Source: Celoporthe dispersa (taxonomy: Eukaryota > Ascomycota > Sordariomycetes > Diaporthales > Cryphonectriaceae). From it: a DNA stretch of 64,000 nt. A model generated the notes under the pieces. It was not told the origin of the DNA. It ran no database searches and worked only from the letters and a program-made list of their open reading frames with translations. The position numbers and the translations under genes are program-made. This document shows positions 35,055 through 46,739 of this stretch, one piece after another. Numbering within the stretch: the stretch's first letter is position 1; each line of letters starts with the position of its first letter. The DNA lies in NCBI GenBank assembly GCA_016584495.1, contig WAID01000007.1, positions 4,202,001 through 4,266,000 of the forward strand. Reading direction: 5' to 3'.

Positions 35055-36880
35055 CTTTATGGCGCTATTGGAGCGAATGAATGTAATGTATGTGGTATGA
35101 TAGTGAGTAACAATAAAATCGGACTGATTTCAACGAGTGACGATCAAGACTAGAGATACAGCTGTAGAATTGAGTTGCTCATACTTCGTATTCAGTGCTC
35201 ACGAAAGGGAGGAGGGGGTTAGAATTATATCACTTTATACACTTTCTTAGATTTCAATCTTCACCCAGCGGTCTCCGCAATGAATAGTTCTTCGCGAAGA
35301 TCCAGAACACTGCTAGACATCAGCCCTTAGGGGTTATCCAGAATTAGGATACACAACGGCCTCGGGTTCGTGGTCCTCGCAATGTTAGCGATATTAAGGT
35401 CGTAATGCTTGCGCAAGCGTGAGGGCTTTGTGAATCCGCGCAGAGCATAGTCTCAGCGAATACAGGCACCGATCATGTCAAGTAATGAGCCCGCACCGCT
35501 ACCGTGCTTTGCTGCTCTCGTCTAGTCTCGGCCTTGTGATCTTCAGCTCTGCTGTATTGCAGGGAGTGCTGGTCAGACATCTGTGCTTGTCGATCTAAGT
35601 TTCGAGAGCCTCCTCGGGACCAAAGCGTGGTAGACCTAATTATGGGGCAGTCCAAGACTTGAGAGACATTTGACTGGTGAGGAGAAGGGCAGAACCTGCC
35701 CAAATATCCCCACTATGGACGTTGCGTACAGGCAATTTGTCCCATGGTAGAGATACGTGGGCCAGAAGCGATCAAAGCTCTGCCACGTCTGCAAGAAACG
35801 CAAGACACGTCAAACAAGCGGACACGTCCCTCCTGAAACGGGGCGTTTCCGAGTCGTCAGCCTGGTCGCTGCGAACTAGAAGGGGATGAGAAAGTGGAAA
35901 GTAGAGTAATAAGCTTACGTTGATAGGCCGAAATGAGTACAAAGCTTCTTAAGATCATCGAGGTGATCGGCGCTGCAGTGCTCGGCCCATTCCACCGGCC
36001 GTGCGCTCGAAACGAGACACCATGGTGCGTTGGGTTTGAAGATCAGTGGCGCCGGACTGTATGTATGCAGGGACTTTTCTCGGGCCGACGGTCTATAGCA
36101 GTCAAATATTATCTGCCTTTCTGGCTGGTTGCGTCTATGAGATTCGTTCTCGCTAGCCACGTGAAAACACTGTTCGAGACAGAGGATGTGGACTCTCGTT
36201 GTGCTCTTGTTCTGTACCTATCCGACTGAGGGATGCTTGGCGCACATCCCCAGCCGTATAACCCCCCCTTTTTTCTTTTCTTTTTTTCTGTTTGTGGAGA
36301 CATCTGAACTCTTCCTATGAGCACTGTATCTGGTCACGATCGTACTTAGAATCTTTGGGCCGATGCAGTGCTAGCGTAGCCACCAGCAGAGTTTCGACGG
36401 TAGCTCTAAAGTATCCCGTCTATGCGAACCTACCTAGGTATAAAAAGAAGCGATACTATGCTGGCCTACAGAGTACCATAGGCGCCTTGCTACCCTCGAC
36501 TAACTCTCTCGCGGTCCACCTAGCAAGCATTTAGATTTTGTCCGGGCCTGCGACTTTGGGTAGCCACTGATGCTGCTCAACAGGCATATACGCTGACGAA
36601 TATTAAAGCCCTGTGTCCTGGCTCAGAGATTGGCCATTGCTAAAAATACACGTAAGCTTCTGGCCTTTACCTTTACTGTAGAAACCGAATCTGTCCAAGG
36701 GGCGCACTCAAGTGCCGCATATAGATATAAAGGAGAAGTCTTTGATTACTATAATTGCTTACTGTGATGTCCCTACACTTGTATATTAAGTGTCACTCGT
36801 AGTATGATGGTCCCTTTTGACGACGAAGGACATAGTATCCACCCCCTCCTCCCCCCCCCCAAAAATAATACGAAACATCA
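35055..36880. other. Intergenic, no gene recognised
   Basis: About 1.8 kb between two minus-strand genes, so it should contain the peroxidase promoter. A short plus-strand stretch near 35770-35825 reads CHVCKKRKTR, reminiscent of a zinc-cluster fragment, but lacks the remaining cysteines. Confidence 0.55.
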
Positions 36881-38209
36881 TCAATGATGTAGAGATCCCA
36901 ATCTCTCTTCATCACTAGCTACTTCTCGCTTCCTTAGCAGCAGCGGCCTCCGCTCGGCATCCTCACCCTTCTCTGCTGTCCTCTCACCATCCCCAAAAAG
37001 GGGCTTAAAGCACTTGTCATAAACGCCCCAGGTGACATGAAAGAAAGTGTCCATGGCCAGCGCAAGCCAGACAGGCACCTTGCCGTTGTCATCCGCCAGT
37101 GCCCTCGACAGCCCTAGGCACAATACCAACCAAGGCATGATCAGTGCCAGGAACAAGAACTGCCCTATAGCCTGTAGACGCGTGGTGATGGTATATGGCT
37201 GCAGACTCGCCAGGTATTGCTGGTACTCCACGGGCAGGTCGTGCTCGGCGGCACCGTCGACGATGAGCTTGAGGTACCGAGCAGAGGGCTGTGCATATTC
37301 CGGGTCGGAACGGACAGGCTGAAGCAGCAGATTCCTCCACCAGTCCTTGAGCTTGCCCAGCGGGCCGCCTTTGTTGTCATCATCATCTCCATCGTTTCTA
37401 CCGTCTCCGTCCTCCGGCTTCTTGGGAATGCGAGGTGCGTAGAGGGTGTGCGCGAGGAAAGGCTTTGGCAGTTCTGGGTAATGTGGATCTTCCGGAATTC
37501 CAGGTGGTCTGGTCGGAATCGGGATACACGGCACGAGGATGTCTTGATACGAGGAGCCGCCGCCCTCCGTCTTCACGATAGTCGCATAGTCTTCTGGAGT
37601 GACCTCGTAAACGACACCGATCAGGCCTCCGTCCCACTGAGGATCGCCAGCAGCCCTCTCCTGGGTGATATTATCTTTTCTCAGGTCCACAGAGCTAACA
37701 TCTTGTGCAGGAGGGGGCAACGAGAACCCCGGCGGCGGGTGTGGGACGACGACGGACGGCGGATCTGGCAGCCCTGGCGGGATCTTGGGCGGCTTAGGAA
37801 TCTTGCGGGGGGCGGTATTGGCGAAGCAGGGCTCTTTGTATGCGATACCGGGCAGATCAAAAGTCAGGCGCAGCGAGGGGGCCGAGACGTTGACGGCCGA
37901 GAGGGGACGAATGCCGCGCTGGCCGAGGAAGGTCTGGGCACACAGGTTGGAGCCGTAGGCGAGATAGAGGACGGTCGAGGAGGTGGCGTCGGCGAGGTAG
38001 GGGGCAGCGAGGGCCGAGGAGGAGGGGAGAGGCTCTTCGGGGCACGGCTTGGGGCTTGCGCGGGCAAGACGATCGTGGGATACGCGGCGGAGGGAGGAGA
38101 CTGGTGGATAGTCTTGGGATCGGGGTGTGGGTGTGAAGTCGGTGGTCCGGATGTGCCGAAGGGCTGTGCAGGCACAGTTGTTCTTTGGCTGTGGTGACGT
38201 TGGTGCCAT
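36881..38209 (-). CDS. Gamma-glutamylcyclotransferase-like protein with C-terminal membrane segments
   Basis: 442 aa, single exon. The GGCT fold signature VLYLAYGSNL is at residues about 82-91, followed by a core strand LIGVVYEVTPEDYATIVKTEG whose Glu is the likely general acid/base. GGCT enzymes act on gamma-glutamyl peptides; fungal relatives include GliK of the gliotoxin pathway as well as many housekeeping homologues. Here a Pro-rich insert interrupts the domain, and two hydrophobic segments near the C-terminus (IGQFLFLALIMPWLVLCLGL and VWLALAMDTFFHVTWG) suggest membrane attachment. No epipolythiodioxopiperazine biosynthesis genes are nearby, so a role in such a pathway is not supported. 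The start lies directly after a long T/C tract. Confidence 0.85.
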   Translation of the reverse strand: MAPTSPQPKNNCACTALRHIRTTDFTPTPRSQDYPPVSSLRRVSHDRLARASPKPCPEEPLPSSSALAAPYLADATSSTVLYLAYGSNLCAQTFLGQRGIRPLSAVNVSAPSLRLTFDLPGIAYKEPCFANTAPRKIPKPPKIPPGLPDPPSVVVPHPPPGFSLPPPAQDVSSVDLRKDNITQERAAGDPQWDGGLIGVVYEVTPEDYATIVKTEGGGSSYQDILVPCIPIPTRPPGIPEDPHYPELPKPFLAHTLYAPRIPKKPEDGDGRNDGDDDDNKGGPLGKLKDWWRNLLLQPVRSDPEYAQPSARYLKLIVDGAAEHDLPVEYQQYLASLQPYTITTRLQAIGQFLFLALIMPWLVLCLGLSRALADDNGKVPVWLALAMDTFFHVTWGVYDKCFKPLFGDGERTAEKGEDAERRPLLLRKREVASDEERLGSLHH

Positions 38210-39453
38210 TTTCTTTTTTTCTTCTTCTTTTTCTTTCCTTCTTTCTTCAGAATCGAATTATTGTTCCAAGACCCATTTACCTCAAGGTAGAGGGCTGAGG
38301 ACGAGAGTAAGAAATAGGAGCAGGAAGAGGAGGAGAATGAATTAGTTAATACACAATGTTGAGGTTACGATGCTTTATCAGCCACTACTCAGCAAAGCGG
38401 CACAGGCGGGTAAGCAGTCAAAGCAGTGCATGCGTGGCCCAAGGAGGGCCTGGCCTTGTAAGTATGTTGGTCCTCGCTACGGGCGGATTCCGGATCGTAC
38501 AGCGTACCGAACTACCCCCCTGTAGACCACCCAGGCGCTGTGTCTCAGCCTACAGACAGACCCGCAGGCGAGCCGTAGGGGCAATTCTAGGTCCGAAGAT
38601 TATAAATAATGTTGCACGTAATTATGTCCCCGACGAACCGTGTCCAGCCCTTGAGGTGTACGTATTACGGAAGGAACACGGATTGCAAAGATGAGTTTAT
38701 ACTTGAAGGCTTTTTTTATTGTCTTCCTTTTTTTTTTTTTTTTAGTTTCTTTTTATAAGAAAGTGAAACGAAAAAGAAAAAGCAATCAGTCTGCTCGAGT
38801 GACACTGCGCAATAAGGTGATGTTCCAAGGAGATAGAATTTCAAGACCGGCTTCCAACCCGCCATGCTCTAGGCCTGGATGCTTTATACGGCGATAGGTG
38901 TCTCTGCTGTTGAGGAAATCTGTGCCTTTACATACCTGAGTAATCACCAGCCATGTGCCGTATGGGAAATGAACATCCTGCCTGGCCAAGCTATGGTCAG
39001 GAAGCGGTGTTGTGTATGGGTTTTGAGATGATGATGTTCCAATGGAAACTTGGGAGCCAGTGGACTTAAACAAGCGTACTACTACGGTAGAGTCTACGCA
39101 GCAGGGCATAGGTACTTCTTAGTATGTATCGCCTCTGGCTCTCACTACTATGGCGCCCTGCTACCACCCACATAGTCAGTACTAGAGCACCACGTCACCG
39201 TGCTAGTTAACTTTCTCTCGCGCGGACGGATGGACCCCTGCAACACGTGGGGTTTATCGACAACGCCTCTGGAGGTGTAGAACTTTTTGCGGGACAAGGT
39301 GAGAGGAGAGGCCTTGGAAGACAAAACCACAAGATCACTCACGAACCTGTTATTAAGTGTTTCGCACCGCCTTACCGTCAGCCATTCCTGACTACTATAG
39401 CTGCACCCTCTCTCTAGCTCATAGACATACATACAATCTACCCACCTGAAGCC
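38210..39453. other. Divergent intergenic region
   Basis: About 1.2 kb between a minus-strand and a plus-strand gene; holds both promoters. A T17 run lies at 38728-38744. No coding region recognised. Confidence 0.6.
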
Positions 39454-40799
39454 ATGGCCAGCCTGCAAGCCATCAAGTACACCCGAGGGCGCCTGGACGT
39501 CTTGGACCAGCTCAGACTCCCTCATGAGCACCACTACGACGAGGTGTCGACGTGTGAGGAGGCCTTTGACTGCATCAGGTCTATGAGGGTTCGTGGGGCT
39601 CCGGCCATTGCCATCGTCGCCGCTCTTGCGCTGGCCGTCGAGCTGCACCGCGGAGCCTGCAGTATGTACATGATGAACTCTTCCAACTCCTCGTCTTATG
39701 TCCCTTCTCTACGCGCTCATTCACGGTTTACCACTCATTCGGCTCGTCCGTTTACGTTGGGAGAGGCACGCAGACCAGCAAGCCAGCATGTTGACACCAC
39801 GACACAGAAGCCGAATCCGTTGACGATACGATCTCCTACATCGACAGCCGGCTGGACTACCTAAAGGAATCCCGCCCTACAGCCGTGGACCTGACCAACG
39901 CCATCAGCCACCTCAAAGCCGCCATCCGCTCGCCTTCGCAGGAGACCACCAGTGCCGTCCCCACGCCCACAACAAGGGATGCGGTGCTCGACACCTTCAT
40001 CGCCACTGCGGAGGCCATCCTCTCCAAGGACCTGCAGACCAACCTCTCGATAGGCGAGCACGGCGCGGCGTGGCTGGCAGAGCAACACAAGGCGGCCCCC
40101 TCCACCGACCACCAGATCTCCGTGCTCACCCACTGCAACACGGGTTCACTCGCCACCTCGGGTCACGGCACCGCGCTGGGCATCATCCGGACCCTGCAGT
40201 CCAAGGGTCTGCTGAAGCATGCCTTTTGCACCGAGACCCGCCCCTACAACCAGGGCAGCCGCCTGACCTCCTTCGAGCTCGTGTTCGAGGGTATCCCGTC
40301 CACCTTGATCACGGACTCGATGGCCGCCGCGCTGTTCCGGCTGAAGAAGGCCGAAATGAGCATCGGGGCAGTCATTGTGGGCGCCGACCGCGTGGTGCGC
40401 AACGGCGACACGGCCAATAAGATCGGCACGTACCAGCTCGCCGTGCTGGCGCGGCACCACGGGGTCAAGTTCGTGGTGGCGGCGCCGACGACGTCGGTAG
40501 ACCTGGAGACAGAGACGGGCGGCGGGATCAAGATCGAGGAGAGGAAGGCCGAGGAGCTGACACAGATCAGCGGGGCGGTCGTGGGCGCCGACGGGCGGGT
40601 GGATGTCAGCAGCACGGCGAGGGTGGCCATCGCGGACCAGAGGATCAACGTGTGGAACCCGGCCTTTGATGTCACGCCTGCGGAGCTCATCGACGCCATC
40701 GTGACGGAGAAGGGCGCCGTGGTCAAGAACAGCGAGGGCAGGTTCGATTTCAGCGAGGTCATGCCTGAGCGGTGGGCAAAGATTGTGGGCGGGCAGTGA
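39454..40799 (+). CDS. MRI1: Methylthioribose-1-phosphate isomerase
   Basis: Aldose-ketose isomerase of the methionine salvage pathway: 5-methylthioribose-1-phosphate to 5-methylthioribulose-1-phosphate. Exons 39454-39661 and 39808-40799, 399 aa, normal length for the family (eIF2B-like fold). Conserved segments are RVRGAPAIAIVAALALA near the N-terminus, the catalytic Cys in THCNTGSLATSGHGTALG and the catalytic Asp in VGADRVVRNGDTANKIGTY. The intron has GTATGT and ACACAG borders and lies between VELHRGACK and AESVDD. Frame intact. A homocysteine S-methyltransferase gene lies 20 kb away, too far to imply joint control. Confidence 0.97.
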
Positions 40800-40871
40800 T
40801 TGCATGCGCCTGCTCCTCCTCCAGAGTTTAGTGATTGACAGGTAGCTTTCTATCCAAGATACCGTACCCTC

Positions 40872-42276
40872 CTAGTTCCCCAGACCGTGTAGGATGAGCT
40901 TCTTGTATCCCTCGACGGCTGTTTCAAGGTCGCCAACAGTCAGCGCTTCGTTGTCACCGTGAGCCACAAGGATAGTCCCAGGCCCGTAGAGGTATCGCGT
41001 GTGGTTGCCCACGAGGTACGGGATGTCCGTCCCATAGTTGGCGACCAAGGTGTCGAAACCTATAAAAGTGACAATTGAGTTAGAGATAGACAGGCCAACA
41101 TGAACGTCGCTGTCCCCGAGGCCTCCCTTCTCCTCTCTCTCTCCCTCCTCCTCCCCCCCCTCTCTTTTGCACACACAGACACACACAGGGCTCAGACATA
41201 CCTTCAACATCACAGTCGCAGGGCGTAACTCCCTGGCCCACGGGACAGTCCAGGCTGAATGCCTCGTCGTCCACGTCCTTTAATATCTCGCTGATCCTCT
41301 GCACCACAATCTCATGTCCTGTCTTCTGCGGCTCAACCGCGATCCGGCACATCAAGTTGGCCTGCGCGTGCGCGGGGACCACATTCAGCGCAACCCCGCC
41401 CTCCATCATGCCGATATTGACAGTGGTATTTCCATACCGCTCACTGCTCCCCAGATCGGCGTCTAGGACCTTGACCATAGCCCTCATCAGCACCTCGTTC
41501 GCGCTCTTGCCCAGCCACGGGTATCCGCTGTGCGCCGCCTTGCCCCGCGCGGTCACATCACAGCGCAACGCGCCCTTGTGCCCGCATGCAAGCTTGTTCT
41601 CGGTCGGCTCCCCGAACACGGCGGCGCGGATGCTGAGCGACGACGAGTTCAGCGCCGAGAAAACCTTCATCCCGTCGCCATTGAGTTCCTCTCCGACCAC
41701 GTAGAGGACCATGACGTCCTCAGGCGCCAGGGACCCGGAGGAGAGGAGCCCCTCGACGGCGGTGAGCTGGGCCGCGACGCTGCCCTTGGCGTCCACGGAA
41801 CAGCGGCCAGAGATGGTGGTGGACCTCGTCACGTCGCCCTCTGAGATGGAGTACGGTATGTGAGGCGGCACACAGTCGATGTGGCTTGTGACGAGGACCT
41901 TGGGGTTTGGGCCCTCGCTCGGGTCCTCCGAGAAGGGCCACGCGATGACATTGAAGCGCTCCTTGTCTGACGGCGTGTTAGGTTTCGGCGGCACAGGCTG
42001 GATCTCGTAGTTCCATGACTTGGAGATGAAATAGTCCACCAGGAATGCACCTGCGTCGTGTTCGAGACCAGAGGTGGAGGGGATCTCGACGAGGTGCTTG
42101 TGGAGGGCGAGGAGGTCAGCGCGGTATGAAGGCGCTGTGAGAACGTCATGGCCTGGCTTGGGAGAGGCTGGAGGACGCTCGACGGCGAGAGGTTGTTGAA
42201 GGTCCACGCTGGCGGCGACGGAGATGACTGCCAGGGTAGAGCTCAGCAGGAGCTGCATCGTGTATCTGAACAGCAT
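40872..42276 (-). CDS. Secreted peptidase M20 (carboxypeptidase / aminoacylase-like)
   Basis: Zinc metallopeptidase of family M20A, releasing C-terminal residues or deacylating amino acids. Exons 42276-41202 and 41059-40872 give about 420 aa. A signal peptide starts MLFRYTMQLLLSSTLAVISV. Metal ligands and catalytic residues: VTSHIDCVPP (His, then catalytic Asp), SVDAKGSVAAQ (bridging Asp), VVGEELNGDGM (catalytic Glu and ligand Glu), FGEPTENK, and the last ligand His in VAHGDNEAL. The dimerisation-domain motif AHSGYPWLGKSANEVL is present. An in-frame ATG upstream at 42508-42510 would add 78 residues without family resemblance and bury the signal peptide, so the later ATG was chosen. Intron 41060-41201 has GTATGT / TTATAG borders. 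Confidence 0.93.
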
Positions 42277-43699
42277 CTTGAGCTTCCAGCAGGAGGATTC
42301 GTCTGATATGGAAGCGCAGCTCTCGAGCAGTGGCTGGTCGGTGATAATGTTGAGGAGTGGTCGCCCTCTGGGAGTTGTAGGCCTGAGCCCAGGCTTAGGT
42401 GATGTTAAACTCAGTGCTTGGAGAGCACCTGCCCCAGCAGCTGACTGCCTAATGCCGGCGCCGAGGTCGGGCATAGTGGGCACTGATAGGCACTGATAAG
42501 AAGCTTCCATCCCCTAGAACGGGGCCTCGAGCCCTGCACGGCCTCCCCCTGACGGAATCCGCCTGTTCACTGTGGCATTTACCACAGCTATCAAAAATGA
42601 TGTCCCATCACGTTCAGCGACACACACCTGACCGATATCGAGGAATGACCTTCGAGGTGAAGACCTGCAGCTCCTGTTTCTTGACAGACTCGGATATGCG
42701 AGCGAGACTGAGACCAGCCTTCTTGAACAGCGCCTGATCACAGAGACCACCACGCCAGCGAAGCCGTTCGCCGGCTGAGCCCATGGATCTACGTAGATTT
42801 CTAGACGGGACAAGAATCTCGCCCGTGTGCTGAGGAATGGCCAAGGGGATGTCGGATATCTGTAATGTAGACGATGGCGCTACATTCGTGGCCGAAAAGG
42901 GCTGCTCGCCTGGAAGCGCCACCTGGGCACGGGTTGCCTGCATCTTTGACTTCGTGGTCACCGAGTGTCATTGATGTAAGTGTTGGCCAGACTGTCCATG
43001 CGATCGATCAGCTTTGTATATCAGAGTTGTTGAAAAGGCGATGTCGGATCTCGGGAGATTCAGAAACTTCATATGATCATGCACGAGTGATCAGATAAAA
43101 GTTTCTCTTGTTTCGTCATGTGTGTGTATCGACCATCTTCCAAAAACAGAATCATGCGGATTAAATATGGCTCCCACACGGTCAAATCAAAGAGATGTCC
43201 CATAGGCGGGGGCAGCTTACATCACACGGGCCATCTCGGACGGGCCGGACGGCTCGGAAGAAAACAAGATGACGGTGATGTTGAGAAGGAAGACGGCTTG
43301 CATTGTACAGTAGCTGCTGCTGGCTTGCTTCAACGCGAGGCTGTCAAGCAGATGTGGAATCCCTTTTGTGGTGGGTGGCACAGCGTTCAATGCCCAGGAT
43401 GGAGAGACATCTGGCCGATTCCGTAGCTCTTCGGCACTTACACGATGGTTATTGGAATTTAGTTAGTAATACACACTAAATGGCATCCTTTCATGTAGCC
43501 TTGTCTTCACAGATGGGAACACAAGTCACCGATAATTTATTCTATAGTATTGAAAGCTCCGAGACGTCTCGCTCTAAAGTCAAGGCGTATATACGTATAA
43601 GAACAGCAATGGACCTAACTATCTTTACACATAGTTTTCTTCACAACAAACACATCACCAGTCTACTCTTGCCTATAATCCGAATATCTTCCTACAGTA
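42277..43699. other. Divergent intergenic region with a doubtful ORF
   Basis: About 1.4 kb. A minus-strand open frame at 42614-42961 (115 codons, ending KVIPRYRSGVCR) has no recognisable domain and may be chance. The rest contains only short frames; promoters of the M20 and DJ-1 genes lie here. Confidence 0.5.
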
Positions 43700-44429
43700 A
43701 TGGCCAACGCTCGTATCAATGGCTCAGTGCCTTTGTCGTATGGGCTCCTCATATTTCCTGGGTTCGAAGTGCTAGATGCGGCCGGCCCCATCGAGCTGCT
43801 CAATGTTCTCTCCGTTCACATGAGCCACAATGACATCAAGCTGAGTGTGATTGCTGCGACCTTGGACTCTGTGACGCCTGCTCTTCGTGGTACAGACGTG
43901 TCGGGCCACCACTTTGCTGGGAAACAACATTATCTTCCTACACATACCTTCGACACGGCGCCGGCCCTCGATGTTCTCATCGTACCTGGCGGCCTAGGCA
44001 CTGTCCAGCCAGCTGAGGAGATCGCCCCGGTGGTCAAATTCATTCGCGATGCCTACCAAGGCTCCCTCGGCTACCCGTCCCTGCGGTACATATTCAGCAT
44101 CTGCACTGGCTCTAAGCTCTTCGCAGATGCTGGCATTTCTACGAGGACACAAGGCCACGACGAACAAGCGATACTGGGAGAATGTCACCAGGTTGACGGA
44201 CAAGACGCACTGGGTAGCACAAGCTCGATGGGTTGCAAGTGGGAATATCTGGACGACCTCTGGGGTGACTGCAGGCATAGATGGCATGGTGGCGCTGATT
44301 GCACAGATCTATGGAGACGAGAAGGCCGAGGCTGTCTGCGACGTGATTGAATACCCGCGCCAGAAGGATCCGGACAATGATCCATTTGCGGTCAAGAACG
44401 GGTGTCAGGATGTGTTGCCGCTTGAATGA
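43700..44429 (+). CDS. DJ-1/PfpI family protein; one apparent frameshift
   Basis: Glutamine-amidotransferase-like fold protein; relatives include isonitrile hydratases, glyoxalase-III-like proteins and transcription regulators. About 242 aa after one correction. Conserved parts are GLLIFPGFEVLDAAGPIELL, VLIVPGGLGT, and the nucleophile elbow in FSICTGSKLFADAG whose Cys is the expected active site. After ADAGI the frame leaves the family pattern. Removing one T of TTT at 44136-44138 gives ILRGHKATTNKRYWENV and then SGVTAGIDGMVALI, as in relatives. No intron can account for this. Uncorrected, translation continues to 44350 with a non-homologous tail. Confidence 0.85.
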
Positions 44430-45197
44430 AGCGTACTACGTACTCCCGCGGGACTCATTACAGTATATAGTAATTAGTGACTCGGATTCTCCCCAGGCGG
44501 TACTCGAGCTGACCCAAGACGTCACCTTACAGTAGAATGCAGAACTCTTTAGGGGGTATTGATAATCTGTCTGCCCCTATATTTGCAAAACTTGAACCGT
44601 GTACGATGTACTCAAGGACTACATCATAGTCTCTACCAAATAAGGATGCAGACGTATAAAATATTCTGATCGGCTTAGCGGTCCTTGCACATGCATTCAG
44701 AGATCGGGCTGTGAAGCTAGATAGATGGCCAGGACGGCGTAGCATTCGCAAGTGGAGCATATGTCATCTTGCATGGCTGATGCTGCCAGGGGTGCCAAGT
44801 TCCTCGAAGCAATCCAAGATTCCTGGGCGACGATCACTGCCGAATCTGCAAGGACCCTGGATTTTTCAGCATGGCCAGTAACGTCCCAGCCCCACGAGCC
44901 GCCCAGAATCCGGAATGGTGGCGATGAGCTGTCAAAGAGTTAGGCGTATGATGTCAAGTTCATTGTCGTCCAATCATCCAAGGAAGGGTCCCTGTGATCA
45001 GACAGACAATGACTGTACACAATGGCTGCTCAGTGTACCCCTGGAGAGCCAAAATTCCGCTTTGTCTTATCTTCAGCTCTTTGCATGCCGAGAATGGCAT
45101 TATATTACACCCTCATTCGCTCTTTGATGCCCCGCCAGCAAGTCTCATCCTTACTTGTTTTCCTTCTCCTCCTAGAGTATATGACTTTGCGATCATC
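44430..45197. other. Intergenic, no gene recognised
   Basis: About 0.8 kb between two plus-strand genes. The last 60 bases before 45198 are rich in C and T. Nothing else is identifiable. Confidence 0.6.
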
Positions 45198-46039
45198 ATG
45201 TCTGAACCACACGCACCGCTACCGAGCCATTCGCGCTCGGTGAGACAGGCCTCGACCCGCACCACAAGGCGAGAGCACTACCCACCTTCAACTCGGTCCA
45301 CCAGGCAGTACCCACAGCGCAATGCCTCGAGTCGCACCTACACAAGTGCCAGGACCCCTTCGAGAAACGCCAGCCCAGATGCGGCCCCTGCCCCTCGCCG
45401 GCCAACTTACGGCCTGCACAGGGGCGACACGGTGCAGACACAATATATGGAGATGCTCCTCAGCCTAGACAAGATTCCCAGGTTCCACAATATCCTGGCC
45501 TCTTTCTTCGGTGGCTGCTCCTCGCAGGCTTCGTCGTCTTCCCGGGCACATTCACGAGCATCCAGGAGCTCTCGACGGACCCGAGCCTGGCAGGGCACCC
45601 TGACGCCACTGCGATCCTGAGCGATGTTCAGAACCTCCCGCTGGTGATTGTTGCCGCTGTCGTCTGCGGGATCGGAACCTTTGGTCTCATGTGGCTTGCT
45701 GTTCGCTGGCGTAGGAACTATGTCTGGCTGTTGAACAAGATCTTCCTGCCTGGTGCGACGAATGCAGTCGCTGGACTCATATCCACGCTCGTCACCGTGT
45801 ACACGCAAAAGGACGGAGAATGGAGCGTGATGGCGAGGGCAACAGGTGCTGTCGAGGCCGGAGCACTGATAGTCTGTGGCTCGCTCTTTGTCCTCTGCAC
45901 CTTGATGCTTCAGTGGGTCAAAAGAAAGCACGCCAAAGAGACGAAGATGTTTGAGAAGGGATACGGAGATGCGGGTATCCTGGAGAAGACGGGCAAGAAG
46001 CTCATGGCGCCGGCTGTGGAGCCGCAGAGTGTGGTCTAG
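45198..46039 (+). CDS. Small multi-pass membrane protein; one apparent frameshift
   Basis: About 280 aa after one correction. The N-terminal ~85 residues are basic, Ser/Thr/Arg-rich and disordered. A conserved stretch YMEMLLSLDKIPRFHNILAS leads into four hydrophobic helices: WLLLAGFVVFPGTF, IVAAVVCGIGTFGLMWLAV, ATNAVAGLISTLVTVY and AGALIVCGSLFVLCTLMLQW. A charged tail ends PAVEPQSVV. The first helix is reached only if one G is added at the GG of 45510-45511; as given, the frame runs into a Ser/Arg-rich chance sequence. Similar uncharacterised proteins are widespread in Pezizomycotina; function unknown. Confidence 0.8.
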
Positions 46040-46739
46040 GAGCAGAGAAGGGCAAGAGCCTGCTGGCCAGGCCTTGCGGACTGTTTCTTTATTTCTTTTG
46101 TAGTGTGATACCCAAATCGCCAATAACTGCAGCGTACAAGTGAATGATATGAAACTCGGAAAATTTTGACTTTATATTCCACGCATCACGACCGTCTCAC
46201 TTCGTTACCTCCTCGTCTACTCAAGCATACGTCTTCGGGACTAAATGTGTCCCAATGGAAACCTCAGAACGAATTAAGCCAAGGATGGGCCTCCATTTCT
46301 TATCGAGCTTCATTTCATGATGGTGGGCAATAGCGTGTGTTGGGCTGCTTTCCCGTGCCTACACGCGTGGCGGAAGATGAGACAGAATAATTCCTGTAAC
46401 CCAAGGTCATGTCATGGAATATCTATCTGGTCAGGTGCCAGGGGCATCGCTGGGCTTATTAATGCTTTGGTCGCGCTGTCGTTTTGCATCTCGCAGGGTT
46501 TTTGAAAACCCTCCGCGGCCAAATTCCCACGGCAGCCAGCTAAGCCCTCCTGCTGTCCTGAACAAGAGTATATGAGAGGTACTTAATAAAGAGCATAAGC
46601 TCAAACATGACAACGGATAAATGGAAACAGAAGAAGGCCAAACAATTCGCCGTGTTCCTTCGTAGTCCTCAAAAAGACGTATATAATTTCTCCACAACGC
46701 TTCCGTCCTCGCCCCCTTCAGCCAATTCGATACACCATC
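46040..46739. other. Intergenic, promoter of the exporter gene
   Basis: About 0.7 kb, including the 3' UTR of the membrane-protein gene. No coding region recognised. No convincing zinc-cluster binding site could be assigned by eye. Confidence 0.55.

Noticed and set aside
35755..35830. Zinc-cluster-like CHVCKKRKTR sequence
   Set aside because: Only two Cys in a usable spacing and no continuation; too little for a Zn2Cys6 domain or confident relic.
36881..38209. Gliotoxin-type cluster based on the GliK-like GGCT domain
   Set aside because: No other epipolythiodioxopiperazine genes in the window, and GGCT homologues are common outside such clusters.
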